DNA of 64,000 bases, taken from contig OX637633.1 in assembly GCA_951802195.1 (NCBI GenBank), positions 910,255-974,254 on the forward strand, given 5' to 3'. A program made the position numbers and the translations under genes. Below, piece after piece: positions 13,289-24,826 of the stretch. The notes below the pieces were generated by a model. That model saw only the letters and a list, made by a program, of their open reading frames with translations, was not told the DNA's origin and ran no database searches. This DNA comes from Tausonia pullulans (Eukaryota; Basidiomycota; Tremellomycetes; Cystofilobasidiales; Mrakiaceae). Every line of letters starts with the position of its first letter. Position 1 is the stretch's first letter.

Positions 13289-15299
13289 TCAGAGAACGAC
13301 GCAACACCCACCCTTCTCCCCGCCACCTCCTCGACTGCCCTTCTCCTTGACGCCTCCATTGCCCCCCAAACCACCGGCCCCATTGGCTGCCCGTTCGGGC
13401 CCTGCGCTCGCGCGGCGATGGGCGCCGCCGCCGCCTGTCTGGGAAGGATCGTCTCGGACGAGCATGGATGCGCGGGCTGTTTGAAAGAGGGTTGGGTGAG
13501 CTAGAGCATGTTTAAGGAGCGGGACAGAGACACGCACTGGCAGCCTCGAAGACGTCGTCAACGCCAATGTTGAGGAGCGAGGAGCATTCATGGTAAGACC
13601 GGATCGAGAGTTGCGACTGGACGCGCAACGCCTGTGAACCCCCTGGGTGTCAGTCTCCCTCTAACCCCCCCCCCCCCTCCCCCTTCTGCTTCTCAACCAT
13701 CAAACCTGAGGAAATACTCACCTCCTCCGTTTGCACAAACCTCGCCGGATCCCACCTCTCCGGGTCCGGCGCCCGATCTCTCAGGTCCGTCTTGCATCCC
13801 ACGAGTAACACCGGCACACCGGGTCCACAGATGGACCGGACTTCCTCAATCCACTTGACGGTGACGTTCTCGAGCGAGTCCGGGGTGTCGACGGAGAAGG
13901 CGATGAGGATGACGTGTGCTTTGGAGTAGGACAATGGGCGAAGGCGCTAGTGAAGAGTAGGGCACGTGTTAGGAAGGGAAGGACGAAGAGGAGGAGGGGT
14001 GAGCGGGGGCGGAGGACGAACCTCATACTCCTCCTGCCCGGCCGTATCCCAGAGGGCTAGCTGGACAGCCTTACCGTCGAGTTGGATCTCGGCGACGTAG
14101 TTTTCGAAGATGGCTGGTGAGAGGGGAGGAAGAGAAAGCGAGAAGTGGGATCATCGTCAGCATCAGGCGTTACCCGAGACATTGGGGAGGCGAACATACT
14201 GGGCTCCTATGTGTGTGTGTGTGTGTATATGTTGTAGCGATAAGAAAGGCGGGATTGGAGAGAACAGAGGACGTTCAAATTTAGCATCCGCACACCATAA
14301 TAAATGAGGCCCCAGTGGCGGCGTGCATGAGGCTCGCGACCCGCGACCTCCTCATCCGACCCGCGGCACGGTTCCTCCCCCCCTCCTTCGGCCAGTCACT
14401 GCCGGTCACTGCCAGTCCCACCATCGACGCCTCCACTCTGAGCAGGCCTGCCTGGTTGCGAACGATGCGGGACGCCAGCGTCTGGCTGTTTTCCCGGCCG
14501 GGGCGCATTTTTTCCGGAGCCGAGCCGTCGGGCGGGCCAGACGAGCGCAGCAGAGCGCGACGAGGCGCCTCCGCTCCGCCGGGCGAAAGAAAGCAACGCG
14601 AGCCAAGCGCACACACGACCCGAGGGCTCCCGGCTCGGGCGAGGCAGAAGAGACGCAAGCGAGACACGGACGCACATATTCCTTGGGAAACTCGCCGAGC
14701 GAGAAGACGCAGAGCACTGGGTTGCGGAGGTGAGCGCGACGGAGGCGCCGGTGACGGTGACGCGCGGGGCAGGGTGAAGGCGGGTGGGCAAGTGCGGGGC
14801 GGGAGGAGACCGGAGACCAAGCGGGGCGGTGCGAGGGTGACAGGAGGGAATCGAGCGAGGCCGGGCCGCAGGCAGGGGACGAGGGAGAACAGGGACCCAG
14901 TCAGCACGGCCGTCAGTGGATGCTGTTTGCTGGCCGTCTCGCGAGTCGCTCGCCCGCTCGACCCGAGACAGGCGCGAGGTCTTGTCTCGAGCCAGCCACG
15001 CGCGCGCAGGGTCGCGTCCGGGGGAGGCGGGGCGGGCGACCTGCAGGAAAGCACAAGACGCACGTGAGGTCTTGCCACAGGCGCCGTCCCCTGGAGCAGG
15101 AAGCCGCAGAAACGTCAGGACTGCGTGAATGCTGACGGGAGGGAGCGGCAGTAGGCGCACCGACGATGACTGGAGAGACGACGAGTCCAGGAGGGGGGGC
15201 ACGCGCAACCGTCAGCATCCGTCGCAGTGAGCGAGGGGAGGGCGCGCCACGCACCGAGTTTCCGCCGGATCTGGAGACGATGGCCATGGGGAGGGGCAT
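13289..15299 (-). CDS. RHO2: Rho-family small GTPase, Rho2-like
   Basis: It is a membrane-anchored molecular switch expected to act in cell polarity and wall synthesis. Eight minus-strand exons (15161-15299, 15064-15090, 14676-14716, 14200-14206, 14022-14113, 13722-13946, 13538-13631, 13289-13476) give 270 residues. Motifs: P-loop GDGACGKTS, switch I with [12 protein letters not shown], switch [22 protein letters not shown], the base-binding segment [10 protein letters not shown] (TKxD class) and HECSSL in the G5 position. The tail ends KGGCCVVL, a CaaX box with terminal Leu that predicts geranylgeranylation. Switch I is assembled through a 7-nt micro-exon, GAGCCCA. Strand beta-1 is unusual (PVIVGDG after a 40-residue leader), so the first exon and start (15299 or the ATG at 15287) are uncertain. 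'Rho2-like' rests on [19 protein letters not shown] and [14 protein letters not shown]. Confidence 0.88.
14200..14206 (-). other. 7-nt micro-exon of the Rho gene
   Basis: On the minus strand the sequence reads CATAG|GAGCCCA|GTATGT. Joining GAGCCCA between exons 14676-14716 and 14022-14113 restores FPKEYEPTIFENY, the invariant switch I. Without it the frame breaks and the conserved threonine is lost. Confidence 0.85.
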
Positions 15300-15958
15300 G
15301 TCAGGACGGAGTGGCAGCGCAAGGGAGAGGCGGTGAGGGTGCCGATGGCAGGGCAAGGTGGGGGAAGGAACGTGGGACGACACAACAACGGCGAGAGGGG
15401 GAGAGGCAGGGCAAGAGACCCACGGCGTTGGCTGAGCTCGAACCAGGCGTCGCCATGGGGCAGATGGAGAGTGGGGGGAGGGAGTGGGTGAGTGGGGACG
15501 AGGGGGTGCCCGAGGGAGAGTGTGCGACTGGCTGGTGGTTGATGCCGAGTCAGGTCCGTCGAGGTGAGGTGAGGGCGAGGAGCAACGACGGCAGGCAGTC
15601 GCAAGCCGCCGGGGGCTGAGATCAGTCACCATCGACAAGCCCATGCCAACGGGTTTCTCGCTCCCTGGCATGCCGAGGCTGGCGTCGTCGTTCTGCTGCT
15701 CCATGCCATCTCCTGCATGATGCAAAGTCCCGCTCCATCTTGTCCATCGCTTGACGACGGAGCCTCGCCTCCACCCGGCATAGGCCCGTACGCATTCGCC
15801 ATCGCTCCAAGCCGTCGTTGTCCTTTTCGAGACCGACTGGCTCCCCTCGAACGCCCACCATCATCATCGCTTCCTCTCGTCTCATCAGCCGGGTCTCCCT
15901 TCTCCGGCTTCCCCCCTCCGCTCTCGTCTTCGTCCGCCGCTCCTTGTCCTTCCACACC
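15300..15958. promoter_or_regulatory. Shared upstream region of the divergent Rho and MET22 genes
   Basis: A 660-bp interval between divergent start codons. It is purine-rich on the plus strand before 15620 and C/T-rich just before the nucleotidase ATG. No clear TATA box or other defined site was recognised. Confidence 0.4.
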
Positions 15959-17254
15959 ATGTCGTCGTCTTCCCTCCCCGTCGACGCTCAGTACGCCATC
16001 GAGGCCGAGGTCGCGACGTCGGCCGTCCTCCGGGCGTGCCACATCACCCAAAAGGTCCAAAAGTCGCTCAAAAAGCTCGACGAGGAGGAGAAACCCGACA
16101 AGTCGCCCGTCACTGGTGGGTTCTTGAATCGTCTGCTCCGCCGGTCTTCTGCCCCTGACATCCCCCCTCCCCCAGTCGCCGACTACGCCTCGCAGGCGCT
16201 CCTCGCCCACCTCCTCTCGCTCGCCTTCCCCAAAGACGCCCTCGTCGGTGAGGAGGACACCACCTCGCTCCGGTCCGATTCAGCCCAGGCGACGACGATG
16301 CGGGCGCGGATCGTCGAGCTCGTCAATGAGGCGCTCGCCCTCGAGGGGGCGGGCCTCGGACCGGCCCAGTCGGCGCTCTCGGAGGATGAGGTCCTCGCAG
16401 CCATTGACCGGGGCAGCTCCAACGGTGGACCTGAGGGCAGGTGGTGGACGTGCGACCCCATTGACGGCACGCTCGGTGAGTGATGATGGCGCGCTTGGTC
16501 TGCGCTTTTCGCTGACAACACCACCTCGTCCATATGCATCAGGCTTTCTCCGCGGCGAGCAGTACGCCGTCTGCCTCACGCTCGTCTCTTCCTCTTCCCC
16601 CGTTCTCGGTCTCATCGCGTGCCCGAACCTCGCCTTCCCCTCGGTCGCCTCCCCGACGACCCCCGGCGGCTCCATCTTCCTCGCCTCGGCAGGCCACGGC
16701 TCGTACCAGCGTTCGCTCGCCTCCCCTACTTCCTCCTTCGAGCGGATCCACCTCCCGGCTGCCCCGGAGCCACCCTACGCGATCCTCGAATCGGTCGAGG
16801 CGAGCCACTCGAGCCATGCGATCAACGCCTCGATCGGCGCTTCCGTCGGGCTCGGCGAGCGGCTGAGGATGGACTCCCAGGCCAAGTACGGGGCGCTTGC
16901 GAGGGGCGATGGAGCGCTTTACTTGAGGGTGCCGACGCGGTTCAGCGGCGGGAAGGTGTACGAGGAGAAGATCTGGGACCATGCCAGCGGATGGCTGCTT
17001 GTTAGGGAGGCGGGAGGCGAGGTCACGGACTGCTGGGGAAGGCCGCTGGATTTCGGCAAGGGCAGGACGCTCAAGGAGAACGACGTGGGTATCGACCCTT
17101 TGGTCTCCTGCTGCTCCTCTGCTGACGCCCCCTCTCTGATCCTCAGGGCGTCATCGCCACCGCCAAGGGCGTCCACGGCAAGACGCTCGCTGCCGTCCGC
17201 AAGGCGATCCTCTCAGTCAACCCTGGCCTCGAGCCGCCGACTGCTTCCCTCTAG
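15959..17254 (+). CDS. MET22: 3'(2'),5'-bisphosphate nucleotidase
   Basis: It removes the 3' phosphate from PAP and PAPS, protecting sulfate assimilation and RNA exonucleases from PAP build-up; it is the lithium/sodium-sensitive HAL2/MET22 enzyme. Four exons (15959-16115, 16176-16475, 16543-17084, 17147-17254) encode 368 residues. Metal and catalytic motifs are in order: SPVTVADYASQ, VGEED, WTCDPIDGTLGFLRGEQYA (the DPIDGT motif) and EKIWDHASGWLLVREAGGEVTD (the WDxxxG motif). The length agrees with yeast Met22. It is divergent from the Rho GTPase gene. Family assignment is secure. Confidence 0.95.
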
Positions 17255-17435
17255 AATACCTGTAGCATGGCTCTCCTTGTCTGTACAATGCGATATAACG
17301 CCTTTATCGTCATCCCCTCATCTCCGCCTTGCCGCATGAACCATCCGTCCATCCTGCGATCTCGGACCGCTCCTGCCACAGGGACGACTACCTGTGATCC
17401 CGCGTCTTGCCTCGAGAGGCGTCGCTCTCCCTCCA

Positions 17436-17899
17436 ATGTCCACTCATTCTCCGCTCTCCTCAGCATTACGATCTCTCTCATTTTCCCGCTCGTTCCGAAG
17501 ATACAACAAGAAGGACTCATCAGGGAGTTCGCATCGGAGTACTCCGACGGACTCTCGTCTAGACCTCCTTCAGCTTCCTCATTCGATTGTGTCTTCTTTC
17601 CCAGACACCTCCGACTACGGCTCCTTTTTCTCCTCTCCTCTTCTCTATTATTCCTCCTCCTCCTCCGAGCAGTAGCGAGTCGCCGTTCACGCCCGCGGCC
17701 CCTCAACCGACTGACTCCCAACGGACCAACCAGCCTCCCTCCCCTTCCCACTGCCACCGCTGCAGCCACCGCCTTTCGCCTCACATCCACCGTGCAAACC
17801 ACCACCGCCGATCTTGCCCCGGGCCTCGTCCCCATTTCGGGAATCCTTTCCTGGCCTTGTGGGGAGGGGGAAGACGAACGATGCGTTGTTGATAAGTAA
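17436..17899 (+). CDS. Possible small serine/threonine-rich protein
   Basis: No family is recognised. Exon 17436-17671 and exon 17734-17899 join in frame through a 62-bp intron (GTAGCG...CCAG with an internal CTGAC) to give about 133 residues. The first exon encodes a serine-rich stretch with RRYNKKDSSGSSHRSTPTDS. The second has strongly C-ending codons like true exons nearby and ends CGEGEDERCVVDK. The frame just downstream (to about 17958) is also coding-like, so the true 3' end may differ. It lies 180 bp after the MET22 stop and could also be a transcribed 3' region. Confidence 0.33.
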
Positions 17900-19151
17900 G
17901 GAGGTGACGAGGCATCTTACGGAGCTGACGGCTGGGACCGGAGCGCTGAGGCGGTGAGATTAGATGCGGATGACGAGTGAGCTCTTTCTGGTCGAAGCTT
18001 GAAGCTTCGAGCGAGAGAGATGGGTGAGAAGAGCCGGCAGACCGATAGGGAGGGCAAGCAAGACAAGCACTTCGGCCTTTGAAACTCCGACGCAGACGGG
18101 CGGTTTACATCGTAGGTGTCTGGAAAGAGAACGTCGCTTGAGACTTGCTTCCCCCTCTCGCGCGAGGGTGGTAGTCCGCGCACACATCGAGACACCCCGC
18201 TTGCGATCCGGTTGTCCAACCGGTTCCTGCAAAAGACGTCTGCGACCGTCATTCTCCTAGCCCGACTAAACCATGCCCAGACTGAGGAGAGGGCCTCGTT
18301 GGTCACACGCTTTCGCGGACTGGACAGATCCTAGATACAACCATTACACTGTTTCGCTGTGGCCGGCCGCTACATCATCCGCAACTCCCTTTCTCTCGAA
18401 GAATGAAACGATCTCCGTCTTGCTCCTTGCCACCTTTGGGATACTTGAAGCGGCAGTCAGACCTTGGAAATAAGTTCACTTAGACTGTTCTCTCTCACTC
18501 GAGCTCATCTCTTGCAACCGTCCGTGCCCCCTCTTGTTCTTTTCCCTGTCAAAGTGCTGACTCTCTGCCTTCAGACACTTACTTCCCTAGCGACCCAAGG
18601 CCGAGGATGAGGTTGTCGGGCAGGCGCGGAGACTGGGGGCGGCGGATGAGTGGTGCCTGAGGAGGGAGGGGAAGGAGGCAGACGGATGGCCGGGGGATCT
18701 GTTGTTGACGATCAAGTGCAGATGATGAAGGAGTGATGGTGTGATGCTCTCTTCTCACGCGCGCAGCCCTCGACTGTGTGGCTGCTCATTGGGACAGCGC
18801 CAGCGATGTCCCTGCCACCGCTTCTTCCGCTATCAGATCTAGGTTGTTGTGCTGATGCTCGGATGCATGAGGATGCACAGTCGCCGCGGCAGGGCACTCA
18901 GCTTCTATGACGTCAGACGCGGGCCACCGCCGCCGGACGCGCGGGGAGACCCGAAGGCGCGTGCCCCTCTTGGTGTCCCTCCCCAACTATCAACACGTCT
19001 CACGGCGCTCAGTTTCCGTCGTCGCCAGCAAGGGGCGAACAGATTCCCGCGTTGGAGTTCAATTCCTGCTCCTAGACACTCGCCTCTCCTTTCTCCATCC
19101 CCCCGAGGGGACCAGACAGCTCCCCAACCCCTTCTCTCTCGACTCGTCAAC
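17900..19151. other. Intergenic region
   Basis: About 1.25 kb with no supported gene. Open frames lack codon bias. The last 130 bp before 19152 are C/T-rich, as is common upstream of genes in this window. Confidence 0.45.
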
Positions 19152-21772
19152 ATGCTTTCCTCGGCCTCTGCGGCCTCTCATACCCCCTCCTCCTCCCCCT
19201 CCTCCTCGCTCGCCGCCTCATCCTCTCGCGCACCCCCACGCACGACGCCCTCACCCGCAGCCTCGCCCCCATCGTCCTCGCCGACGCGCGCCATCGTCCA
19301 GCTGCCCTCGCTCGAGCCCCTCGGCGACGCAGCTCAGGCTCGAGTCGATGCCCACCTCCAGCGCCGGCACCAGAAGCGGCGGCTGCTCTTCTTCGGCAGG
19401 GGCAACAAGAAGAAATCCTCGGCTGCTCCCTCTGCTGACTCTGTCCTCCCGCTCGAAGCGGAACGTCGGCCCTCGTCCGAAGACGGGCCCCTCGATCTCG
19501 GCGGCGAGGTGAGACGGCGAGAAAGTCGACGCGCCGGCGGTGGCCCCACACCTGGTCTCAGCGACCGCACTTGCATGAATGCCGACGACGTCTCCTCCCA
19601 GTTCTCGACGCCAGCGGCACTTTCATCCTCGGCGAGCTTCCCGACACCCAGGTCGACAGTGGCGAGCCGGGCGATGCCGTCGGCTGTCGTCGTCGGGTTC
19701 CTCGACGAGGGGAAGGTGTTCCTGATGGGTCGTCCAGGCACTACGCGCGAGGATCGCCGGCGGGCTCGTCGACATGCCGCCGGTGGCGACGCCTGGAGTG
19801 ATGATGATGAGCATCTCCCGGAGGCAGAGGGTGGTGGGAGGCCCGTTGAGCTCGAAGAGTGCGAGATTGAGTCACCTAGGTTGCCCGCTGCAGAAGGAAG
19901 CGCATCATCGCATGTGAAGCGCGCCGTCCGAGGATCGATCCGCAGGGCTGGAGCGCTTTCCGGTCGGGCTTCGAGCAACCGGCGGTCGTTCGAATGGCAG
20001 GAGGAGCTCAAAAAGGCCGACAAGGCTATCGTGAGCCAGAAGCGCGCCTCGCTCAAGCGACGCAACACGGGCGGCGGGGGGAGTTCATCGCCCAGTATCG
20101 GCGGTAGTCTCGACGCGGTTCCGTCATCATCTGCTGATTCGAGATCGGTCACACCGACACCATCGACGCTCTCTGCGCTCTACGAGCAGGAGGCGGCGGA
20201 AGATTCGGGGGTGGCTGCCTCGTCTTCGTCTGCTTCGTCCGTCTCCGGTCAGCGACGGCAGCAGCAGCGCCTCATTACGGTCAACGCTCTCCGCCCATCA
20301 TCCGGCTCCCAGCCGCTCGCACTCCCTCAACCCGATTGCTCTTGGACGCCTCTCCCCGATACTCCGGACAGTGCGGACGGCCGGTCGCGACCTGCACCAG
20401 GGGAGGCCCTCGTGATGCCTTCCCACGAAGCCGCCCTCAACCTCCTCGAGGAGGCCCCGGCCGTCGCGGCGCTCGATGTCCAGAGGGCGGAGGAGCATGC
20501 CGCCTTGGCCAAGACTCTTGCTGAAAAGACGAAGGTTGAGGGGGTCGTTCCCCGGAGCGGCGGACAGAGCGAGCCTGTGCCGCGTGGGACAGTCGTCTGG
20601 GAGCGATTGTGGGAGAATCAACGAGGGTGCGTCACTCGTGTGATCCTGTGACTTCTCGACCCGTGGCTGACTTCCGTCTTGGCATGCGATCACAGCATCC
20701 TCTGGTTTGGAAGCCCTCGCTTCTCTTCCTCCTCGCTGCTCCCGATGGATCCCTCGTCTTTCACCAGGGAGGGGGCGACACGCCGGTCCTGCAAGACGCC
20801 GTACAATCTGGGGACGTTCCAGGTGAGGACCCCGCCATCCAGTTCTCCTATCCCCAGTGCACTACTGATCGCATGCAATATCAGCTGCCCGATGCGACCT
20901 GGCACTGGGCTGGCGAATGGATGATCAACATGCGCCGCGACGGCGAGACAGACGAAAAGGGCTGTGAGTCGAAACGAGTAACGGGCAACCCACGTCTCAG
21001 CTGTTGAGTCATCTGCCTCACTCGATCATAGGGGAGTACAACTCGTATTTTCATCCCACCGGCTGGCACGCCGTTCTGCCTTGGCACGGCTGGAAGGGCT
21101 GGGTCCGGCGTAGACAATGGTACGTTGTATCTATCTTTTTTTTTTTTTTTTTTTTTTTGCCTTGTTTAGCCCGTTGACGTGCTGCCTTCCCTCAGGATCC
21201 GACTCCGCATGCATCCTCCCCCGCCGAGGACGGCCGATCTCCCGCGAGCCCTTGCCGATGCCAACGCCGTCCCCCAGGACTCGCACAAGCCCTCGCCCTT
21301 CTCACCCCAACAACAGCGCCACCGACGCGCGGACGTCGGCCGTGGAGAGGGTGCAAGCTCACAGGGCCTCGGGGTTGACGCGGCTACTCGGGTGCTGGGC
21401 AGCAAGGCGCTTGATCGGGAGCGGTTGGACATCTGGCGTACGTGGCTCGAAAACGAGGACGACGGATGGTTACAAAAACTCATCGAGCACCACGTGAGTG
21501 GCCCTTCATCCGTCCTCTGTAACCCCATCTGATCTCCCTTTGTCCTTCACTCCCAGCTCCCGGCCCTTCAGCAGACCTTTGTTCACCCCTCAGGCCAAGA
21601 CCACCTGCGCAGCCTGCTCTGCTCCTCCCGACCCAACTGGTCCCTCCACGAGCCTGAGTTTGCCCTTGACTCCCGCGGGGAGGAAGAGACTCGCCGGGTT
21701 AAGGCCAATTCGCGCGAGGCAAAAGTCTCGCTCGACGTCAAGGGCAAGGTCGTCGGGGTCGAAGTGGAGTGA
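19152..21772 (+). CDS. Dysferlin-domain protein (Pex23/Spo73-like)
   Basis: Six exons (19152-20626, 20696-20822, 20885-20963, 21032-21119, 21196-21493, 21557-21772) encode 760 residues. The N-terminal 490 residues are low-complexity, rich in Ser, Pro and Arg, and likely disordered. The C-terminal third holds a dysferlin domain: WERLWENQRGILWFGSPRFS and LLPMDPSSFTR, then the DysF-C core WHWAGEWMINM, GWEYNSYFHPTGWHAV and WVRRRQWIRLR. In fungi such domains occur in peroxisomal membrane-contact proteins (Pex23 family) and in the sporulation protein Spo73. There is no obvious membrane helix, which favours a Spo73-type soluble protein, but this is inference. The start is the first ATG in frame after a C/T-rich leader; an upstream in-frame ATG at 18849 is less likely. 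Confidence 0.82.
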
Positions 21773-22736
21773 GCGCGCCGGTCTCAGCTTTGTACCTACT
21801 ATCTCTCCTTCTCTTGATTTCTTCTTCTTCTCGTTTTGCTTGCCTATCTTCAAGTCTCCCCTCGTAATTGCTATATGTTTTCTCCTGTACTTAGGATATC
21901 TACTCGCACCGCTTCTTCCTATATCTTGCTCGGTTATTCCACTCTGCGATACACTCTAATGCACTTGTAGATCATCACCTCTCCTTTCAGGGAGACGGCC
22001 GCTTAAGCTGGACGCAGATGTCTCAAGATATCGTCTGGTCCTCAAGATAATTTCCACGCTCAATAACAGATAGAGGGATGGCCTACGTTAGAGGCGTTCG
22101 AGGCGGGTCTGAGTGGCAGAACGGTCGCCGCCGAAACTGCGTCGATGGTCAACAAACACGAGAACAAGACGGCCGAAGAAGAATCGAGTCCTACTTCACC
22201 TGCTGCCCACAACGATAAATCTGCGAAAGAGGGAGCCTGGGTCTAGGACACTCCAGAGGCCGGCAGGGATCTCAGCAGCTCTCGCGCGGAGACTCATCTC
22301 TTCGCTTTCGTGTTGCTTTCAATTCAACTCAAGAGACGTAAACACATATAAATAGGAAGCTGGAGAGAATGAGATGATTAGACGCTTTCGATGTGCATGC
22401 GCGCCTTCAAACTTCCCGTGTCCCTCCAGTCACACCATGTGTCGATCCTCCCCATCTCGCGTTCTTTACGCCAGGCGGTCATGCACGAGGGTCGACGGCA
22501 ACTGCTGGGTTGTCCTTGCCGCCGCCTATGCCTGACCCCTGTTTCCGTCGAGATCCCGTCTCCCATTTCTTAGTAGATTGCCTACACCTCTCTCTTTCTC
22601 TTCCCACACTGATTCCAACACCACTCTCGTTTCTGAACCCACGCTCCTTTACGCCGTCATCTTGTTTGATCGTCTTTCATCCCTTAAACCGTTCCGATGA
22701 GTTGTCCAGCATCTATCAACCTCAGCCCTGTTGCAT
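21773..22736. other. Intergenic region between convergent genes
   Basis: The 964-bp region carries the 3' flanks of the dysferlin-domain gene and the WD40 gene. Composition is AT-richer than the genes. No coding or RNA gene signal was recognised. Confidence 0.5.
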
Positions 22737-24661
22737 CTAGAGCGCTGTCAGGGGAACCACTGCCGGGGCGGACAAGCTCCAGACCTTAAGGGTCGTCTCC
22801 CGGGGTGTCACTCCAGCCCCGATCCGTCGGATAGTCGTCCTCGACGGAGCCTCCTGCGCCACATCCCCGCTCGATTGAGACGACGAGGATGAATCTGATT
22901 CCGACTCGGAGGAAGGCGGGGATGGCGGTGGATGTCTTGCGCCGCAGACCGTTGCAATCAGAGGTAAGTGGGGATGCAGGTTCGCTGATGGAACGGCATC
23001 TGCGCCGGGGAGAGAGATAGTCAAAATCCATCTGAAGGCAACCAAGATTGAGACAGAACCAGCAACCTACCCTTGCCTGCCGCGAAGGTGTATCCGGCCG
23101 TTTTAACGCCCGGCTCGGGCGCATCTGCTCCTTCCCGCGCTCCGATGTCAAACATGGAGACAAAGCCAGCCTGTCAAAGGGAGTCAGGTCAGCCCGCGCG
23201 CAAATGAAAGACATGGCTGGCTGGAGGCCGACCTCGTCTCCGGCGACCAGATATCTCCCCCAAGAGTCGAGGTCGAACCACATCCGCTGGTTCGAGGTTG
23301 ACCGCCGCGACGAGGCTTCCGGCCGAGCGAACGACTCGAGGACGTGCTTGGGGTTCCGGATGTCCCACGATTGGGCGAGCGAGGGTGACCGACGCGACGC
23401 GGAGTAGAGGATGTTAGTCGAGAAGGGGTGGAACTTGAGCTGTGGGAGTTTGTGGGGGTCAACGAGGCCTCCATGTCAGCTCAGGCAAGTGCTTTTGATG
23501 AGTTGTGCTGACCTGCGTGACGCCCGAGCCCTCCAAGCCCTTCAGGGAGAGCAGCTGCTTCTCTCCGGTCGACTCCGAGTAGAGTGAGATGGAGCGGGCG
23601 TAAGATCCGGCCGCGAACACTCCAGACTGATCTGGGTTGAAGGCGAGGGCTGAGATGATGCCTGGGAAAGTTTTTGCTGTCAGTGTCCTGGTCTCGATGA
23701 TCGATGATGCGAAAGCGGCTCCGCGATGCACCCTTTTGACCGGACTTGGTCTTCTTGGACGGCGTTAGACGCCACCGCAATCCCTCTCCAGGAGCATTCA
23801 CGTCAAATACTTCGATGGCGTCTTGGAAGCCGCAGTAGAGTCTGCAGGCGTACAGGTGCGTCAGCATGGGAGAGACGGAAATGGTGACGGAGACTAGGGG
23901 ACCAACTTTGTGGCATCGCTGTTGAACGCCATCGCATGAGGAGCGATGAAGCGCTCGCGGTGGTCAATTATTGGATAGGACGCTCGGATCTGAGGAGAAA
24001 AAGGATGGAGAGTTAACGTCCAGTGTGAGAACATCAAGACAAAGTATCCACCAGACTCACGCGACCGTCGATGCCGTCGATGAGACGAATGGGCGTACCC
24101 TCCGCTGCGAGCAGGAAACAATAGCTGCCCTCGTACGCCAGCGAGGCTGATGGGAACCATAGAGTCGAGTAGATGGCCGACTGCTGGGGAAGCTTGAGAG
24201 TTGGTCGAAGCGGTCTCGGCGACGCGTTGTAGGCGGCGCGGTCGAGGCCGAGCGACAGGACCTCTGGAGGGCTGGACGTATTGAGACGAGGTCAGCCATG
24301 ATAACGGCGATCTTGATGCAACCGATGCATGGTGTGACACTGACAGGGTGAACAGGCGGGCGGTCCGATCTTCGGCGACGGTCAAGAGCGACGAACCGTC
24401 AGGGGACCTGCCAACGAGATAAACGGGTTCGACGTCAACGTGATTCTACACAGGAAGAACAACACTCTGGATGCACCATCTACAATCCCTGTAAAAGTTG
24501 GACGGCCCGAGAAGGCTGCCGTCTCTCGCGTTGTTCTCGACCACTACGGTCGGACACTTCGAGAAGTCCCAGGCCGCTGGAGCCGGGAAGAAGGAGGCTA
24601 CTTCTTCGGCCGTGGCGGCGGCCGCATCTTCCGGCGTGGGTGTTGAGATGTTTGTTGCCAT
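22737..24661 (-). CDS. WRAP53/TCAB1-like WD40-repeat protein
   Basis: Animal WRAP53/TCAB1 binds the CAB box of scaRNAs and telomerase RNA; the yeast relative is Swt21. Nine minus-strand exons (24477-24661, 24345-24407, 24061-24271, 23907-23989, 23732-23841, 23513-23661, 23233-23439, 23071-23170, 22737-22999) encode 456 residues. Hallmarks are FYRDCRWSPDGSSLLTVAED, AIYSTLWFPSASLAYEG, IRLIDGIDGRIRASYPIIDH, KLYCGFQDAIEVFDV and GIISALAFNPDQSGVFAAGS, which follow the family order blade by blade. The C-terminus carries an acidic/serine tract (SSESESDSSSSSQS). Whether it serves telomerase in this fungus is unknown. It shares a 165-bp upstream region with TYR1. Confidence 0.85.
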
Positions 24662-24826
24662 GGAGGGAGAAGTAGATGTGGTCGTTGAACGAGAGAGCGA
24701 GAATGGATCTGACAGGTCGTAAGGCGGAGACGGATCGACAGGCGGCACGGGCCGCCCTTTCTCCTCTGCTGTCTCCTCTAAACCACCACCAACACAGACG
24801 TCACCCATCTCATCTCTCCTCTTGTC
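24662..24826. promoter_or_regulatory. Bidirectional promoter between WRAP53-like and TYR1 genes
   Basis: Only 165 bp separate the two divergent start codons, so both promoters must lie within it. No specific binding site was recognised. Confidence 0.5.

Noticed and set aside
12737-13383. Open frames in GA-rich DNA (Ser/Leu or Arg/Glu repeats)
   Set aside because: Pure products of (GA)n/(CT)n microsatellites.
14281-15208. Long minus-strand open frames of 260-270 codons across the Rho gene introns
   Set aside because: They read through GC-rich introns; only the short P-loop and switch exons inside them are conserved.
16248-17339. 363-codon plus-strand frame overlapping the bisphosphate nucleotidase
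   Set aside because: Only part of it coincides with the true frame; the MET22 motifs require the spliced four-exon reading.
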